A stretch of DNA of 64,000 bases from Campylobacter curvus (GTDB taxonomy: Bacteria > Campylobacterota > Campylobacteria > Campylobacterales > Campylobacteraceae). Made by a program: the position numbers and the translations under genes. Positions within the stretch are counted from its first letter, which is position 1; each line of letters opens with the position of its first letter. The DNA lies in contig NZ_CP053826.1 of the NCBI RefSeq assembly GCF_013372125.1, positions 1,910,919-1,974,918 of the forward strand. The letters are read 5' to 3'. Positions 15,534 through 24,076 of the stretch are shown here, piece by piece. Below the pieces are notes generated by a model, which saw nothing but the letters and a program-made list of their open reading frames with translations, did no database searches and was not told the DNA's origin.

Positions 15534-17549
15534 CTAAAACCCTATTTTCACACTCTTTTCTTCATTTTTTAGTGCAACTTCAAGCTCAAGTCTATGGCAA
15601 AAGTCGTCGCCGTTTTTTATAGGTCTAAATTTAGCTTGTCTTCTCACACTGGCAAAGTCTCCAGGCGTTAGCAAGCCTAAATTTGAAACCTTTTTGGCTG
15701 CATTTTCGTCAAATTTGACTTTTAGTAGTGTGCACTCTTTTTTAAACAAATTTTGCGCTTGCTCTGGCAGCAAATAGCTAAACTCAAGTTTTAGATCAAA
15801 CCTTCTAAGACAGGCTTTATCTAGATTATCGATCAAATTCGTCGTAGCGATAAAGATACCATCAAAGCTCTCCATCTGCACTAACATCTCATTCACTTGG
15901 GTTACTTCCCAGCTTCTTGTAGCCATGCCTCTATCTTGCAAAAAGCTATCTACTTCGTCAAAGACTAGCACAGCATGTTTTTCTTTGGCTTCTTTGAAGG
16001 CTAATGCTATATTTTTCTCAGTTCCTCCTACAAACATAGATAAAAGATCGCTTCCTTTTTTGATGATGATCGGCTTTTTTAGACTTTTAGCGATAAATTT
16101 AGCATAAGCACTTTTGCCAGTTCCAGGCACACCATAAAGGCATATTCTTGCGTTTTTGCTTACTTTTATGCCTTGCATTAACTCTTTTAGATCGCAGTCT
16201 GAGTTTACGAAATTTGGATCGTAGCTGCTTGGCAGATCGTCTCTTGGATTGTAATCTCTTATCTCCTCGTAACCTTGTGCTTTTAAAGTGTTGTTTATCA
16301 CTCGCTCAAAGGCTTTATTTTTGTCCTTTGTGTTTAAATTTGAGACAACAGCGCTTGCGTTACTGATGAGCGCTGGAGCTATAAACTTATTTTTAGCTAG
16401 CTTTTTTACGAGCTTATTGTCTATCAAATTTTCACTATATTTTTTTATGATCTTTGCTCTTACATCTTCAGTTGGTATGCCTATCTCTATGGCTAGGTTA
16501 AACCTTCTAACCACGGCCTCATCCATATCAAAAATGTTATTTGTTATCCAAATAGTAGGCAGCTCATTAGTCTCAAGAGATCTATTTATAAAGGCTTTGC
16601 CGTACTGTCTTTTTTCGTCATTATTTGTGTTAAATATATCCTCTGCTTCGTCATACATCAATAAATTTGATCCAGCGGATAGTACATTTTGTGCAAGACA
16701 ATACGATCTTATCCTTTGATGCTCATTTGCATATCCATCTCCGTCATCATAAGCTACTTCATAAAGCTTCAAATTTAGCTCACTAGCTATCACTTTGCTA
16801 AGCTCTGTTTTACCAGTTCCTGCTGAGCCATATAGGAGTACATTTACTCCTTTTTGCTTTTTAGTAATGGCATTTTTTAGAAATGAGAGCAAAATTTTCA
16901 CATCTTCTTTTATGTGTGGGTAGCTCTTTGTGGTCAAATTTGTCTTGCTACATGGCTTTATCGAGCTTTCAAATATCTCGTCCATGCTTTCACATTTAAT
17001 AAACAAATCACACATAAAGTTATTGTTTATGACATCGATTTTATATTTTAGATTATGCGTATTAGTGTCTAGTCTTATTATCGAAGTCTTGGCAAAGATT
17101 CCATCTTTTCTAAAGACCTTTTGAACATCGCCAAAGTTTAAATTTAGTATCTTTGAGATAGCTTTTATGGCTTGTATGTTATTTAACTCTCCTAGTGTAT
17201 TGCAGGCATTAGAGACTACTTCATAGTTGTACATGATCGCGACAAATCTCAAAATATCTCTCTCGGTACTATTTAGACCTAAATTTTCTTGAAGTAAATT
17301 TAGGTTGTGTTCAAGATCTTTTAGCTCGCATGAAATTTGACTTTTTTCAAGAATTTCAAGTCTGTTTTTAAGATTTTGGATATCTTCTTCTTTAGGCTCT
17401 TTTGACTCGATACCCAAAAACTCTAAAACATCGTCACATCCGCTTCTTAACAATTCTCTTTCTCCTCCGAGATCAAAAATAGCACGAAGTGTCCAAAGTG
17501 TCGCAAGCTCATATATCTCGCCATCTACGTAAAAAATCTCTTTTTCCAT
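15534..17549 (-). CDS. Tandem AAA+ ATPase (two ATPase domains)
   Basis: A 671-residue protein with an N-terminal helical region (about 1-200), a first AAA+ domain (Walker A LLYGSAGTGKTEL near residue 240, Walker B LLMYDEAEDIF near 300) and a second AAA+ domain (CLYGVPGTGKSAY near 476, VLVFDEVDSFL near 530). The pattern suggests a two-tier remodelling or unfolding machine of the Cdc48/FtsH-like branch without a protease domain. The ribosome site AGGAG precedes ATG 17549. Its promoter carries palindrome site 1 (17598-17611), so it belongs to the proposed WYL-controlled set. The role is unknown; defence is likely from context. Confidence 0.85.
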   Translation of the reverse strand: MEKEIFYVDGEIYELATLWTLRAIFDLGGERELLRSGCDDVLEFLGIESKEPKEEDIQNLKNRLEILEKSQISCELKDLEHNLNLLQENLGLNSTERDILRFVAIMYNYEVVSNACNTLGELNNIQAIKAISKILNLNFGDVQKVFRKDGIFAKTSIIRLDTNTHNLKYKIDVINNNFMCDLFIKCESMDEIFESSIKPCSKTNLTTKSYPHIKEDVKILLSFLKNAITKKQKGVNVLLYGSAGTGKTELSKVIASELNLKLYEVAYDDGDGYANEHQRIRSYCLAQNVLSAGSNLLMYDEAEDIFNTNNDEKRQYGKAFINRSLETNELPTIWITNNIFDMDEAVVRRFNLAIEIGIPTEDVRAKIIKKYSENLIDNKLVKKLAKNKFIAPALISNASAVVSNLNTKDKNKAFERVINNTLKAQGYEEIRDYNPRDDLPSSYDPNFVNSDCDLKELMQGIKVSKNARICLYGVPGTGKSAYAKFIAKSLKKPIIIKKGSDLLSMFVGGTEKNIALAFKEAKEKHAVLVFDEVDSFLQDRGMATRSWEVTQVNEMLVQMESFDGIFIATTNLIDNLDKACLRRFDLKLEFSYLLPEQAQNLFKKECTLLKVKFDENAAKKVSNLGLLTPGDFASVRRQAKFRPIKNGDDFCHRLELEVALKNEEKSVKIGF

Positions 17550-17579
17550 GACAAACTCCTTTTGCTTTTGTTTGGAGCT

Positions 17580-17611
17580 ATTTTACTTGGCATAAAAGAC
17601 ATTTTTATGTC
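17580..17611 (-). promoter_or_regulatory. WYL-type operator site 1 with promoter
   Basis: The palindrome GACATTTTTATGTC (17598-17611) lies exactly 12 nt upstream of a minus-strand -10 box, TAAAAT (17580-17585). The next gene in that direction is the tandem AAA+ ATPase, 31 nt further on. It has the same layout as six other sites in this island. Confidence 0.8.
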
Positions 17612-17654
17612 CATAATGATAAAAATTTGGGAAATTTTTGTGAGAAAAATTTAA

Positions 17655-17678
17655 AAAGAGCGTCCTAAAACGCTCTTT
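17655..17678 (-). terminator. Rho-independent terminator of the 115-aa gene
   Basis: AAAGAGCGT and ACGCTCTTT form a 9-bp perfect stem with a 6-nt loop. On the minus strand a T-rich run follows. It lies about 85 nt after the stop of the gene at 17764. Confidence 0.75.
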
Positions 17679-17763
17679 ATTTACTCCAGCGTATCACCAC
17701 TATATGGCAGCTCCAGATCTTTTGCACTAGATTAGCACAATCTTGTATTGTAGGTTTATTTTT

Positions 17764-18111
17764 TTATTTATTTAAGAACTTAACTAGTTCATCTTTAAAA
17801 TAGTCATCATCATACTCTTCACCCTGAGCATCATATGATAGTTCAAAAGAGACATTACCAATGCAAGCACTTACACTTGACATATAAGAAGTCGGTTTTT
17901 TAGTATAGGCTTCTATGGCCAGGCTTGCTGGCATAAAAGAGTTTTGGTAGTTAAATTCACTCCTAGCAATAACACATTTTTCATTTAGGTATGAATTGCA
18001 AAATTCTAAAAACTTAGCTCCTAATTCATCTGCTAGCTCTCTTTGTGTGCTAGCCAAATCTACAAACTGCTCAATTATAGGAGCAGTTTTAACAACTTTT
18101 TTCTTTGACAT
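17764..18111 (-). CDS. Hypothetical protein, 115 aa
   Basis: I do not recognise this protein. It is small, acidic at the C terminus (EEYDDDYFKDE) and has no membrane segment or clear motif. A strong AAGGAG site precedes ATG 18111. Its own promoter has operator site 2 at 18184-18196, and a terminator follows it, so it is a single-gene unit within the WYL-type regulon. Confidence 0.75.
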   Translation of the reverse strand: MSKKKVVKTAPIIEQFVDLASTQRELADELGAKFLEFCNSYLNEKCVIARSEFNYQNSFMPASLAIEAYTKKPTSYMSSVSACIGNVSFELSYDAQGEEYDDDYFKDELVKFLNK

Positions 18112-18165
18112 TTTTTCTCCTTTGTTTTAATTATTTTTTGTCAAGATATCTTTGTGACATGTGAA

Positions 18166-18196
18166 ATTATAACAAGCAAAATGGACAAAAAATGTC
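18166..18196 (-). promoter_or_regulatory. WYL-type operator site 2 with promoter
   Basis: On the plus strand GACAAAAAATGTC spans 18184-18196. On the minus strand TATAAT (18166-18171) follows 12 nt later. The -10 box continues into TTTCACAT, which is shared with site 3, so the two promoters are clear relatives. Confidence 0.82.
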
Positions 18197-18368
18197 TATA
18201 TTTAGAAATTTTAATAAAAAAATTAATCGCTTTTTGTCTTGCGCTTTATTTATCTTTATATGTAAAAAATTAAGCTTAGATAATGATATTTATAAAAAAA
18301 GATAAAAACAACCTTGCTTTGTTTTTGATCTGATTAAACTTGCTATGGTTTTTTTAGCTTATTTTTCT

Positions 18369-19265
18369 TTAAATTTCATAGTATTCATCCCAGCAAAGTG
18401 CCATATCAACAGAGCCTATGCGCAGCATGTCTTTGATCTTATTGATATGTGTGTTATTGTTAAAAGCTGCAAATAGATAGCAAAAATACGCCTTGTCGTC
18501 AAAGTAGATCGAACTACCAAAATATTCATTGCAGTTTTGCGTCCAGCGGCTCTTTTGCTTGCTCATTTCGCCAGGAACGATAGGCTCATTGATGATGGCT
18601 AAGAAATTGTCGTCATTTTCGTCATAATCTGGATCGTCTTCGCACAGGCGAAAGACCAAACGAAATTCCATAGCATAATCCTCGATAAATCCACCCTCAA
18701 CCCTTGCTTTTAGCCTGTTTTCAAGTATCTGTGCATCTCTTATTAGTATATCTTGATAAGCAGCTAGCGCTTTATTTATCTTTTCTATCTGCTCCCATTG
18801 ATCCTTATTAGCATCAGAAATATACTCTTCTTTCTTGCTACACTCTAGTTTTTCTAGGTAAAGATCTATAGGCGTATAGTCGTACCATGAGTGAAGCTTG
18901 CCATCCATCCTGTCAATAGTCAAAATTTCATCCCAGCTAAGATCTGTATGGTCATATAAGCAGTGATAAAACCAGCAATGCCACTCACCAAACATCTCAT
19001 GCGTTGGCCAGTTTCTAAATTCGCTCTGATTTTCAGTATAAAAGTAGTCATCTATGTGATTCATAAACTGCCCATATCGCATAAGAAGTTTATCTTTTGA
19101 GTAAAAAGAGAGCAATAGGCTACATTTATGATCCCATGCCTCTTTTATATCTTTTACAGAGATGTTTATCTGTTTTGCACGTGGCACAACTCGGCGCTCA
19201 AGGTCATAAAGCCTTTCGTTTATGCTATTTAGCTTTTGCCTTTGTTCTTTTGTAAATTTTTCCAT
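18369..19265 (-). CDS. Hypothetical protein, 298 aa
   Basis: I do not recognise this protein. It is soluble, rich in charged and aromatic residues (for example W-P-T-H-E-M-F-G-E-W-H-C-W-F-Y), with an acidic cluster C-E-D-D-P-D-Y-D-E-N-D-D. No catalytic motif stands out. It lies 9 nt after the 195-aa gene and probably shares its promoter at operator site 3. The pair looks like one functional unit of the island. Confidence 0.75.
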   Translation of the reverse strand: MEKFTKEQRQKLNSINERLYDLERRVVPRAKQINISVKDIKEAWDHKCSLLLSFYSKDKLLMRYGQFMNHIDDYFYTENQSEFRNWPTHEMFGEWHCWFYHCLYDHTDLSWDEILTIDRMDGKLHSWYDYTPIDLYLEKLECSKKEEYISDANKDQWEQIEKINKALAAYQDILIRDAQILENRLKARVEGGFIEDYAMEFRLVFRLCEDDPDYDENDDNFLAIINEPIVPGEMSKQKSRWTQNCNEYFGSSIYFDDKAYFCYLFAAFNNNTHINKIKDMLRIGSVDMALCWDEYYEI

Positions 19266-19274
19266 TTTTGTCCT

Positions 19275-19862
19275 TTAAAATTTAATCGTCGCAACTTGTT
19301 CAGCCATCTCTTTATCTGTAAAATTTCCGTTTGTATCAAGCGAGTAATTTTTGCCTAAAAAATAGAGCTTAAAGCCCGTTATCTCGCCAAAGATAGGTAG
19401 CGTTTTCGTCTTTTGATAGTAGTCTTTAACGACTTGAGAGATTGTATTTAGCTGCTCGTCTAATGCTTTAAAACAGAGCTTGTCTAAAAATGGCGTTAGG
19501 CTGATATATCTTAGATGCTGCGTCATAGCAAGGGCAAATATAGGTTCATTTTTGCGCTTGAAATTTGTATCTATGTAGATATATGAGCCTCTAAATTTTA
19601 CTCGCTCGTTGTAGAGTTTTTGCACCTCGCTAAGCTCAGCGTCTATGCTAAGGCCAAAGTGCTTGCTAAGAGCAAGGATGAGCGTTTCTGAGCTGTGCGC
19701 CCAGTCAAAATGCCCCTTTGTGATAAACTCATCAAGGCTCTTTGCCGCCTCTAAATTTGCAAGTGCTCTTGTGAAATTTTGCTCTCTTACGTAGCCAAGT
19801 GCTTTCGAGAGTGCCTTCTTGTCGCTATTTTGTGTGAGAATTTTGAGCTCTTCGTAGATCAT
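19275..19862 (-). CDS. Hypothetical protein, 195 aa
   Basis: A soluble 195-residue protein that I do not recognise. Alanine- and leucine-rich helices make up the first half; no known motif is seen. It is the first gene of a two-gene operon with the 298-aa protein. Its promoter is the minus-strand half of the operator site 3 region; AAGGAT precedes ATG 19862. Confidence 0.75.
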   Translation of the reverse strand: MIYEELKILTQNSDKKALSKALGYVREQNFTRALANLEAAKSLDEFITKGHFDWAHSSETLILALSKHFGLSIDAELSEVQKLYNERVKFRGSYIYIDTNFKRKNEPIFALAMTQHLRYISLTPFLDKLCFKALDEQLNTISQVVKDYYQKTKTLPIFGEITGFKLYFLGKNYSLDTNGNFTDKEMAEQVATIKF

Positions 19863-19914
19863 TGATTATCCTTTTTTGATTTTTATCGCCGATACATTTT
19901 TTGCGATATGTGAA

Positions 19915-19945
19915 ATTATAGCAACCAGAGTAGACAAAAAATGTC
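19915..19945 (-). promoter_or_regulatory. WYL-type operator site 3 with promoter
   Basis: GACAAAAAATGTC (19933-19945) is followed on the minus strand, after exactly 12 nt, by TATAAT (19915-19920). On the plus strand a TAAAAT lies 14 nt after the site, towards the deiminase gene, so the site may serve both directions. Confidence 0.82.
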
Positions 19946-19996
19946 CAGAATTTTACTAGTAAAATTTCACAAAAACTATAAAATTTAGGAGCAAAT

Positions 19997-20794
19997 ATGC
20001 AGCCAACTATCCTACTTTCAGCACTTTTACCAAAACACCACGCCAAAGTAACCACCAGTTTGTGCCAGATATTTGACCGGCACGGAGTTGGCTATCAGTT
20101 TTTGCAAACAAAAGACATTTGGATGAGGGACTTTATGCCGTTTTTGCTAGATAATGGGCGCCTCGTCTCTTACGACTACGATCCAGACTACCTAAAAGAT
20201 GATAAATATAGCCATCTAAGGACAAAGATCCAGCCGCTAAAAGAACATATAAATTTAGTCATTGATGGTGGAAATTTCATAAGGCTTGGAGGCAAAGCCA
20301 TCATGACTGATAAAATTTTCAAAGAAAATCCAACAAAAACAAAGTCCGAGATCATTGAGACCATAAAGCAAAAATGCGCGCTAAATGAGCTCATCATCAT
20401 ACCAAGGCAGCCATACGATATGCTAGGTCACAGCGACGGCATGGTGAGGTGGATAGATGAAAACAGCGTGCTATTAAATGACTTTTCAAACGAGAGTAAG
20501 AGTTTTAACGATAGGCTTATAAAGGCTCTTAAAAAGTACGGTTTGAATATCAAATTTATGAAGTATGGCGAGGGCTTTTTTAGTAAAAAGAGAGATTGGG
20601 GCGCTTACTTAAATTTTATTAAAATTAAGGATATTTTAATAGTTCCGATATATGGGATGGATGATGACGATACGGCGATAGAGCAGATCAAGAAAATTTA
20701 TAGTGGCTGCAGTGTAGAGACGATAAATTTAAGCGAAATCATAGAGCTTGGCGGAGCGCTACACTGCATAACGGCAGAGAAATTTGGGTGGTAG
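19997..20794 (+). CDS. Agmatine deiminase / peptidylarginine deiminase-like protein
   Basis: A 265-residue protein of the guanidino-group modifying family. It has W-M-R-D-F-M-P (residues 42-48), G-H-S-D-G (about 143-147) and a C-terminal G-G-A-L-H-C-I-T, which correspond to the substrate-binding and catalytic Asp, His and Cys of agmatine and peptidylarginine deiminases. It is shorter than typical agmatine deiminases (about 330-370), so the substrate is uncertain. It starts at ATG 19997 after AGGAG and lies among defence-like genes, divergent from the 195-aa gene across operator site 3. Confidence 0.82.
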   Translation: MQPTILLSALLPKHHAKVTTSLCQIFDRHGVGYQFLQTKDIWMRDFMPFLLDNGRLVSYDYDPDYLKDDKYSHLRTKIQPLKEHINLVIDGGNFIRLGGKAIMTDKIFKENPTKTKSEIIETIKQKCALNELIIIPRQPYDMLGHSDGMVRWIDENSVLLNDFSNESKSFNDRLIKALKKYGLNIKFMKYGEGFFSKKRDWGAYLNFIKIKDILIVPIYGMDDDDTAIEQIKKIYSGCSVETINLSEIIELGGALHCITAEKFGW

Positions 20795-20814
20795 AGTTAC
20801 CGCCATTTATAAAA

Positions 20815-21624
20815 CTATTTTTTGTTTTTGCTCCAATATTCAAAATCTTCTGGAAATTCTACATTCTTGTTTAAATAATTATTCCAAAATTTGTTTATAC
20901 CTCTGGCAATAGGTTCAAAACTCTCAGCTGACAAAAAATCGCTTTTTGCATTATTGCAAATGTAGCAAGCCAAGCGACAATTCTCTTTTGAATATTTATT
21001 TTTACTTTCTGGTGCTGTAATCACTCGCTCAACTTCTAAAAATTTTCCTCTTTGTCTAGCATCTTTATATTGTGTGTTTTTACTATGAAAATATTTTTTT
21101 AGGTCTGCTTCTTCAATGCCACAATAGCAACATTTTTTCTCTTGGTTGTTATACCAATTTAAAAATTCATCTCTTCCGCCAAAACCTTTTATTCTATCCG
21201 CAGTAGCTAGGCTATTTATTCTTCTATCGTTATCGGCATAATCAGTAAATGATTCGATATTTAAGTCAATCATATCTTTTTGTGCTACTGTTACACTACC
21301 TTTATTTTTACAAATTTCAAATTTATCATTAAAAAGCACCTCCATATCAGCATCAAATTTTTTTATCTTAAGCTCAAGCCTATAAAATTTATCATCATCA
21401 ATGCAACCAATGATTACATTGACATTATTTTTAACTTTTTCCAATATTTCTTTTTTTAATAAAAGTCTATATTTCTTATCGGCTCTTTTTGAAATACTTT
21501 TTACAATCACCTTCTCGTCGTCTTTTTCAGCATAAAACCAGTCACCGGAATTGGATATAAAATTCTCAAATCTCTTGTCTGTTAAAATATATGCTCTTGT
21601 TCTAAGTGTTAATTTCTCTATCAT
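20815..21624 (-). CDS. HNH-type endonuclease
   Basis: A 269-residue protein with a C-terminal HNH zinc-finger nuclease: C-C-Y-C-G, then L-E-V-E-R-V-I, then N-C-R-L-A-C-Y-I-C-N-N-A-K-S-D. The second half of the motif and both Cys pairs are intact. The first catalytic position, usually D-H, is E-R, as seen in some HNH variants. The N-terminal 150 residues are unlike anything I know. Its promoter lies on the minus side of operator site 4, divergent from the Sir2 operon. A restriction or abortive role is likely. Confidence 0.82.
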   Translation of the reverse strand: MIEKLTLRTRAYILTDKRFENFISNSGDWFYAEKDDEKVIVKSISKRADKKYRLLLKKEILEKVKNNVNVIIGCIDDDKFYRLELKIKKFDADMEVLFNDKFEICKNKGSVTVAQKDMIDLNIESFTDYADNDRRINSLATADRIKGFGGRDEFLNWYNNQEKKCCYCGIEEADLKKYFHSKNTQYKDARQRGKFLEVERVITAPESKNKYSKENCRLACYICNNAKSDFLSAESFEPIARGINKFWNNYLNKNVEFPEDFEYWSKNKK

Positions 21625-21652
21625 ATTTTCTCTCCTTCATAAGATTTTCACT

Positions 21653-21703
21653 ATTTTACCAAAAGATAACGGACAAAAAATTGTCTTATTAGTTTATTAC
21701 AAT
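21653..21703. promoter_or_regulatory. WYL-type operator site 4 with two divergent promoters
   Basis: GACAAAAAATTGTC (21672-21685) lies between HNH and Sir2 genes. To the right, TACAAT (21698-21703) follows after 12 nt. To the left, TAAAAT (21653-21658, minus strand) follows after 13 nt. One operator could thus control both directions, including the operon that encodes the WYL regulator. Confidence 0.83.
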
Positions 21704-21730
21704 TACTAAAATTTCTTTAAAAGGATCAGA

Positions 21731-22549
21731 ATGCAAGAGAATATAGATAGGATCAAAAAGATCATCGCAGAGGCTGATGCGGTCATCATAACAGCAGGTG
21801 CTGGCATGGGTGTGGATAGCGGATTGCCTGATTTTAGAGGCGATCTTGGCTTTTGGAAAGCATATCCACTCTTAAGGGATAAAAATTTAAGCTTTGAAGA
21901 TATGGCAAATCCGCAGTGGTTTTTAGACGATCCAAAGCTAGCATGGGCATTTTACGGACACAGGCTAAATTTATACAAAAGCGCAGAGCCTCACGAGGGC
22001 TTTGGGCTACTTTTAGATCTTGTAAAAAGCAAAAACGACAACTACTTCATCTACACATCAAACGTCGATGGTCACTTCCAAAAAGCTGGCTTTAGCGAGG
22101 AGAAAATTTACGAGTGTCACGGCTCTATCCACTACTCTCAGTGTATACATAAGCGTGATGGAGATATCTGGGAAACAAGCAGCAATGTCAAAGTAGATGA
22201 AGAGAAATTTATAGCTTTAGATATGCCTATTTGCCCAGAGTGTGGCTGTGTGAGCCGTCCAAATATCGTGATGTTTTACGACTGGATGATAAACACAAAA
22301 CGCATAAACGAGCAGTATGAGAGATATAAAGCATGGCTAGATACAAATGAAGATAGCCGTTTTGTGGTTATAGAGTTAGGTGCAGGGCTTGCGGTGCCGA
22401 CTATCAGAAATTTTGGTGAGAAATTTGTCAAGCGCTCCAAAAAAGCGACGCTCATACGCATAAACCCGCGAGATAACTACATCTCGGAGTATATCGGCAT
22501 AAGTCTAAAATGTGGTGCGCTAGATGGCCTTAGGCAGATATTATGCTAA
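21731..22549 (+). CDS. Sir2 family NAD-dependent deacylase
   Basis: A 272-residue sirtuin-like protein. It has the NAD-binding G-A-G-M-G-V-D-S-G-L-P-D-F-R-G (residues 23-37), Y-T-S-N-V-D-G-H, the catalytic C-H-G-S and a zinc-ribbon-like C-P-E-C-G-C. Because the catalytic His and zinc cysteines are kept, it may be a lysine deacylase rather than only an NAD hydrolase like Sir2 effectors of Thoeris or DSR systems. It is the first gene of a four-gene operon with the WYL regulator, Fic and phosphoesterase genes. Promoter and operator (site 4) lie just upstream. Confidence 0.87.
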   Translation: MQENIDRIKKIIAEADAVIITAGAGMGVDSGLPDFRGDLGFWKAYPLLRDKNLSFEDMANPQWFLDDPKLAWAFYGHRLNLYKSAEPHEGFGLLLDLVKSKNDNYFIYTSNVDGHFQKAGFSEEKIYECHGSIHYSQCIHKRDGDIWETSSNVKVDEEKFIALDMPICPECGCVSRPNIVMFYDWMINTKRINEQYERYKAWLDTNEDSRFVVIELGAGLAVPTIRNFGEKFVKRSKKATLIRINPRDNYISEYIGISLKCGALDGLRQILC

Positions 22550-22566
22550 AAAAGACATATCCTAGT

Positions 22567-22595
22567 CCTAGTTTGGATATAATCTCCGAACTAGG
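22567..22595 (+). promoter_or_regulatory. Inverted repeat over the WYL ribosome-binding site
   Basis: CCTAGTTTGGA and TCCGAACTAGG form 11-bp arms (one mismatch) around seven bases. The right arm holds part of the AGGAG ribosome site (22593-22597) of the WYL gene, and TATAAT lies in the loop. It could be an RNA hairpin that masks translation, or an extra operator. Confidence 0.6.
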
Positions 22596-22602
22596 AGATC
22601 AA

Positions 22603-23520
22603 ATGAAACCTATCATAAATAAACAAGAAAACAGCAAATTTGAACGCATAAATTTAATAGCCCTAAAGCTAAGGGAGAGACCCCACTCGATAAAAGAGCT
22701 AACAGAAATGCTTGGAGTGACCTCAAAGACCATACAGCGCGACCTTTACGACACGTTAAAAGACTATGGTGCGGTCAAAAAGGGGCACTACTGGAGCATA
22801 AATGACGAAGAGGCTAGCGACGGACTAAACGGCGATGATAGAGTGGTGCTAAACATACTTGATAACGTAGCTAAAAACATGGGATCAAATTTCTACAGCA
22901 AAGCTCACGTGCTATTAGAGCAAATTTCTCAGCAGCTAAACCACCCAATACTAACAAATATCAACAACGAAAAGCTAAGCGAGGATGATCTTGTAAATTT
23001 CCAAGCGCTTGAGGACGCCATAAGAGAAAAAGCCGAGATAATATGCACTTATAACGGTTTTGAATTTCGTGTAAAACCGCTAAAACTGGCACTTTTTGAG
23101 GGATTTTGGTATTTGCTTTTGCTTGATAGTAACAAAGGCGATAAATTTAAAAAATTTCACCTAAAAAGCATAAAAGATATAAGGCAAAGTGGGGGTAAAT
23201 TTGAACTAAGTAGTGAGCTAGATGAGCGAGTAAAGGCTATGAACTCGGCCTGGGCAAACCTTGAAAAGCCAAAAACAGCAAGGCTATTACTAGCCCCTGA
23301 AGTGGCAAAATACTTCGAGCGAAAACCGCACGCAAAGCAGCGCATAACAGGTCAAGATAACGACGGCTCAGTCGAGATAGAGATAGAATTTACACACATC
23401 ATGGAGATAAAGCCACTTATATACTACTACCTGCCATTTATCAAGGTCCTTGCGCCAAAAGAGCTAGCAGATGAGGTCAAAAAGGATGTCAGCGAGTATC
23501 TAAAAGAGATAAATTTCTAA
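22603..23520 (+). CDS. WYL-domain transcriptional regulator
   Basis: A protein of about 305 residues with an N-terminal winged helix (about 25-60: S-I-K-E-L-T-E-M-L-G-V-T-S-K-T-I-Q-R-D-L), a WYL domain (G-F-W-Y-L-L-L-L-D near 167) and a C-terminal WCX region (Y-Y-L-P-F-I-K-V-L-A-P-K). The frame is open to an ATG at 22543 inside Sir2, but ATG 22603 has an AGGAG site at the right distance. WYL regulators (CapW, BrxR) control phage defence operons. I infer that this protein binds the GACA-N5/6-TGTC sites of the island. Its own operon starts at such a site. Confidence 0.85.
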   Translation: MKPIINKQENSKFERINLIALKLRERPHSIKELTEMLGVTSKTIQRDLYDTLKDYGAVKKGHYWSINDEEASDGLNGDDRVVLNILDNVAKNMGSNFYSKAHVLLEQISQQLNHPILTNINNEKLSEDDLVNFQALEDAIREKAEIICTYNGFEFRVKPLKLALFEGFWYLLLLDSNKGDKFKKFHLKSIKDIRQSGGKFELSSELDERVKAMNSAWANLEKPKTARLLLAPEVAKYFERKPHAKQRITGQDNDGSVEIEIEFTHIMEIKPLIYYYLPFIKVLAPKELADEVKKDVSEYLKEINF

Positions 23521-23523
23521 GCC

Positions 23524-24060
23524 ATGAGCAGCAACGACAAAGAGACACTTGAGCTAATAAGAGACTACAAAAAGAGCTGGTTGCTACTGCAAAAATTTGA
23601 TGATGGCTCACTTGGTCTTTGCAAAAGCGATGTGGGCGAAAATTTTATCCTTGAATATGACGAGGCGCTAATGGCAGTGGATGAGCTAAAAAGAGAGCTA
23701 GGAAAAAAGGGCGAGGCATCTAAAATTTTTGGCATTCAAAAGGCGAGCGAATTTGAAGGGATAATAAAAAATATATATCAGACCTTTGGCGGACGTGATC
23801 TTTTAGTAAGCCCGCAAGAAAAAGCGGCAAATTTGATCTACTACATCATCAAAGACCACCCTTTTAGCGACGGCAACAAACGTATCGGATCATTTATATT
23901 TATCTTGTTTTTATCAAAGTGCAAGTTTCTTTATAAAAGCAGTGGCGAGCTAAGGATAAACGACAACGCCCTTGTTGCACTTGCATTGTTAATTGCTCAA
24001 AGTGAGCCAAAGCAAAAAGACATGGTGGTAAATTTGATCACAAATTTACTTGTGGATTAA
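23524..24060 (+). CDS. Fic/Doc family protein
   Basis: A 178-residue Fic-domain protein with an intact active loop H-P-F-S-D-G-N-K-R (residues 112-120). Fic enzymes usually transfer AMP or other phosphate groups to proteins. The N-terminal 60 residues resemble the Fic half of RhuM-like virulence proteins. No clear inhibitory alpha-helix motif (S/T-x3-E-G/N) is seen, so activity may be held in check otherwise. It starts 3 nt after the WYL gene stop, so it is coupled to the regulator. Confidence 0.86.
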   Translation: MSSNDKETLELIRDYKKSWLLLQKFDDGSLGLCKSDVGENFILEYDEALMAVDELKRELGKKGEASKIFGIQKASEFEGIIKNIYQTFGGRDLLVSPQEKAANLIYYIIKDHPFSDGNKRIGSFIFILFLSKCKFLYKSSGELRINDNALVALALLIAQSEPKQKDMVVNLITNLLVD

Positions 24061-24076
24061 AGGCTGATAGATACAA

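Noticed and set aside
21731-22549. Sir2 as a Thoeris or DSR effector
   Set aside because: There is no TIR partner, the length fits a stand-alone sirtuin, and zinc cysteines and catalytic His are retained. I keep it as a deacylase of unknown target.
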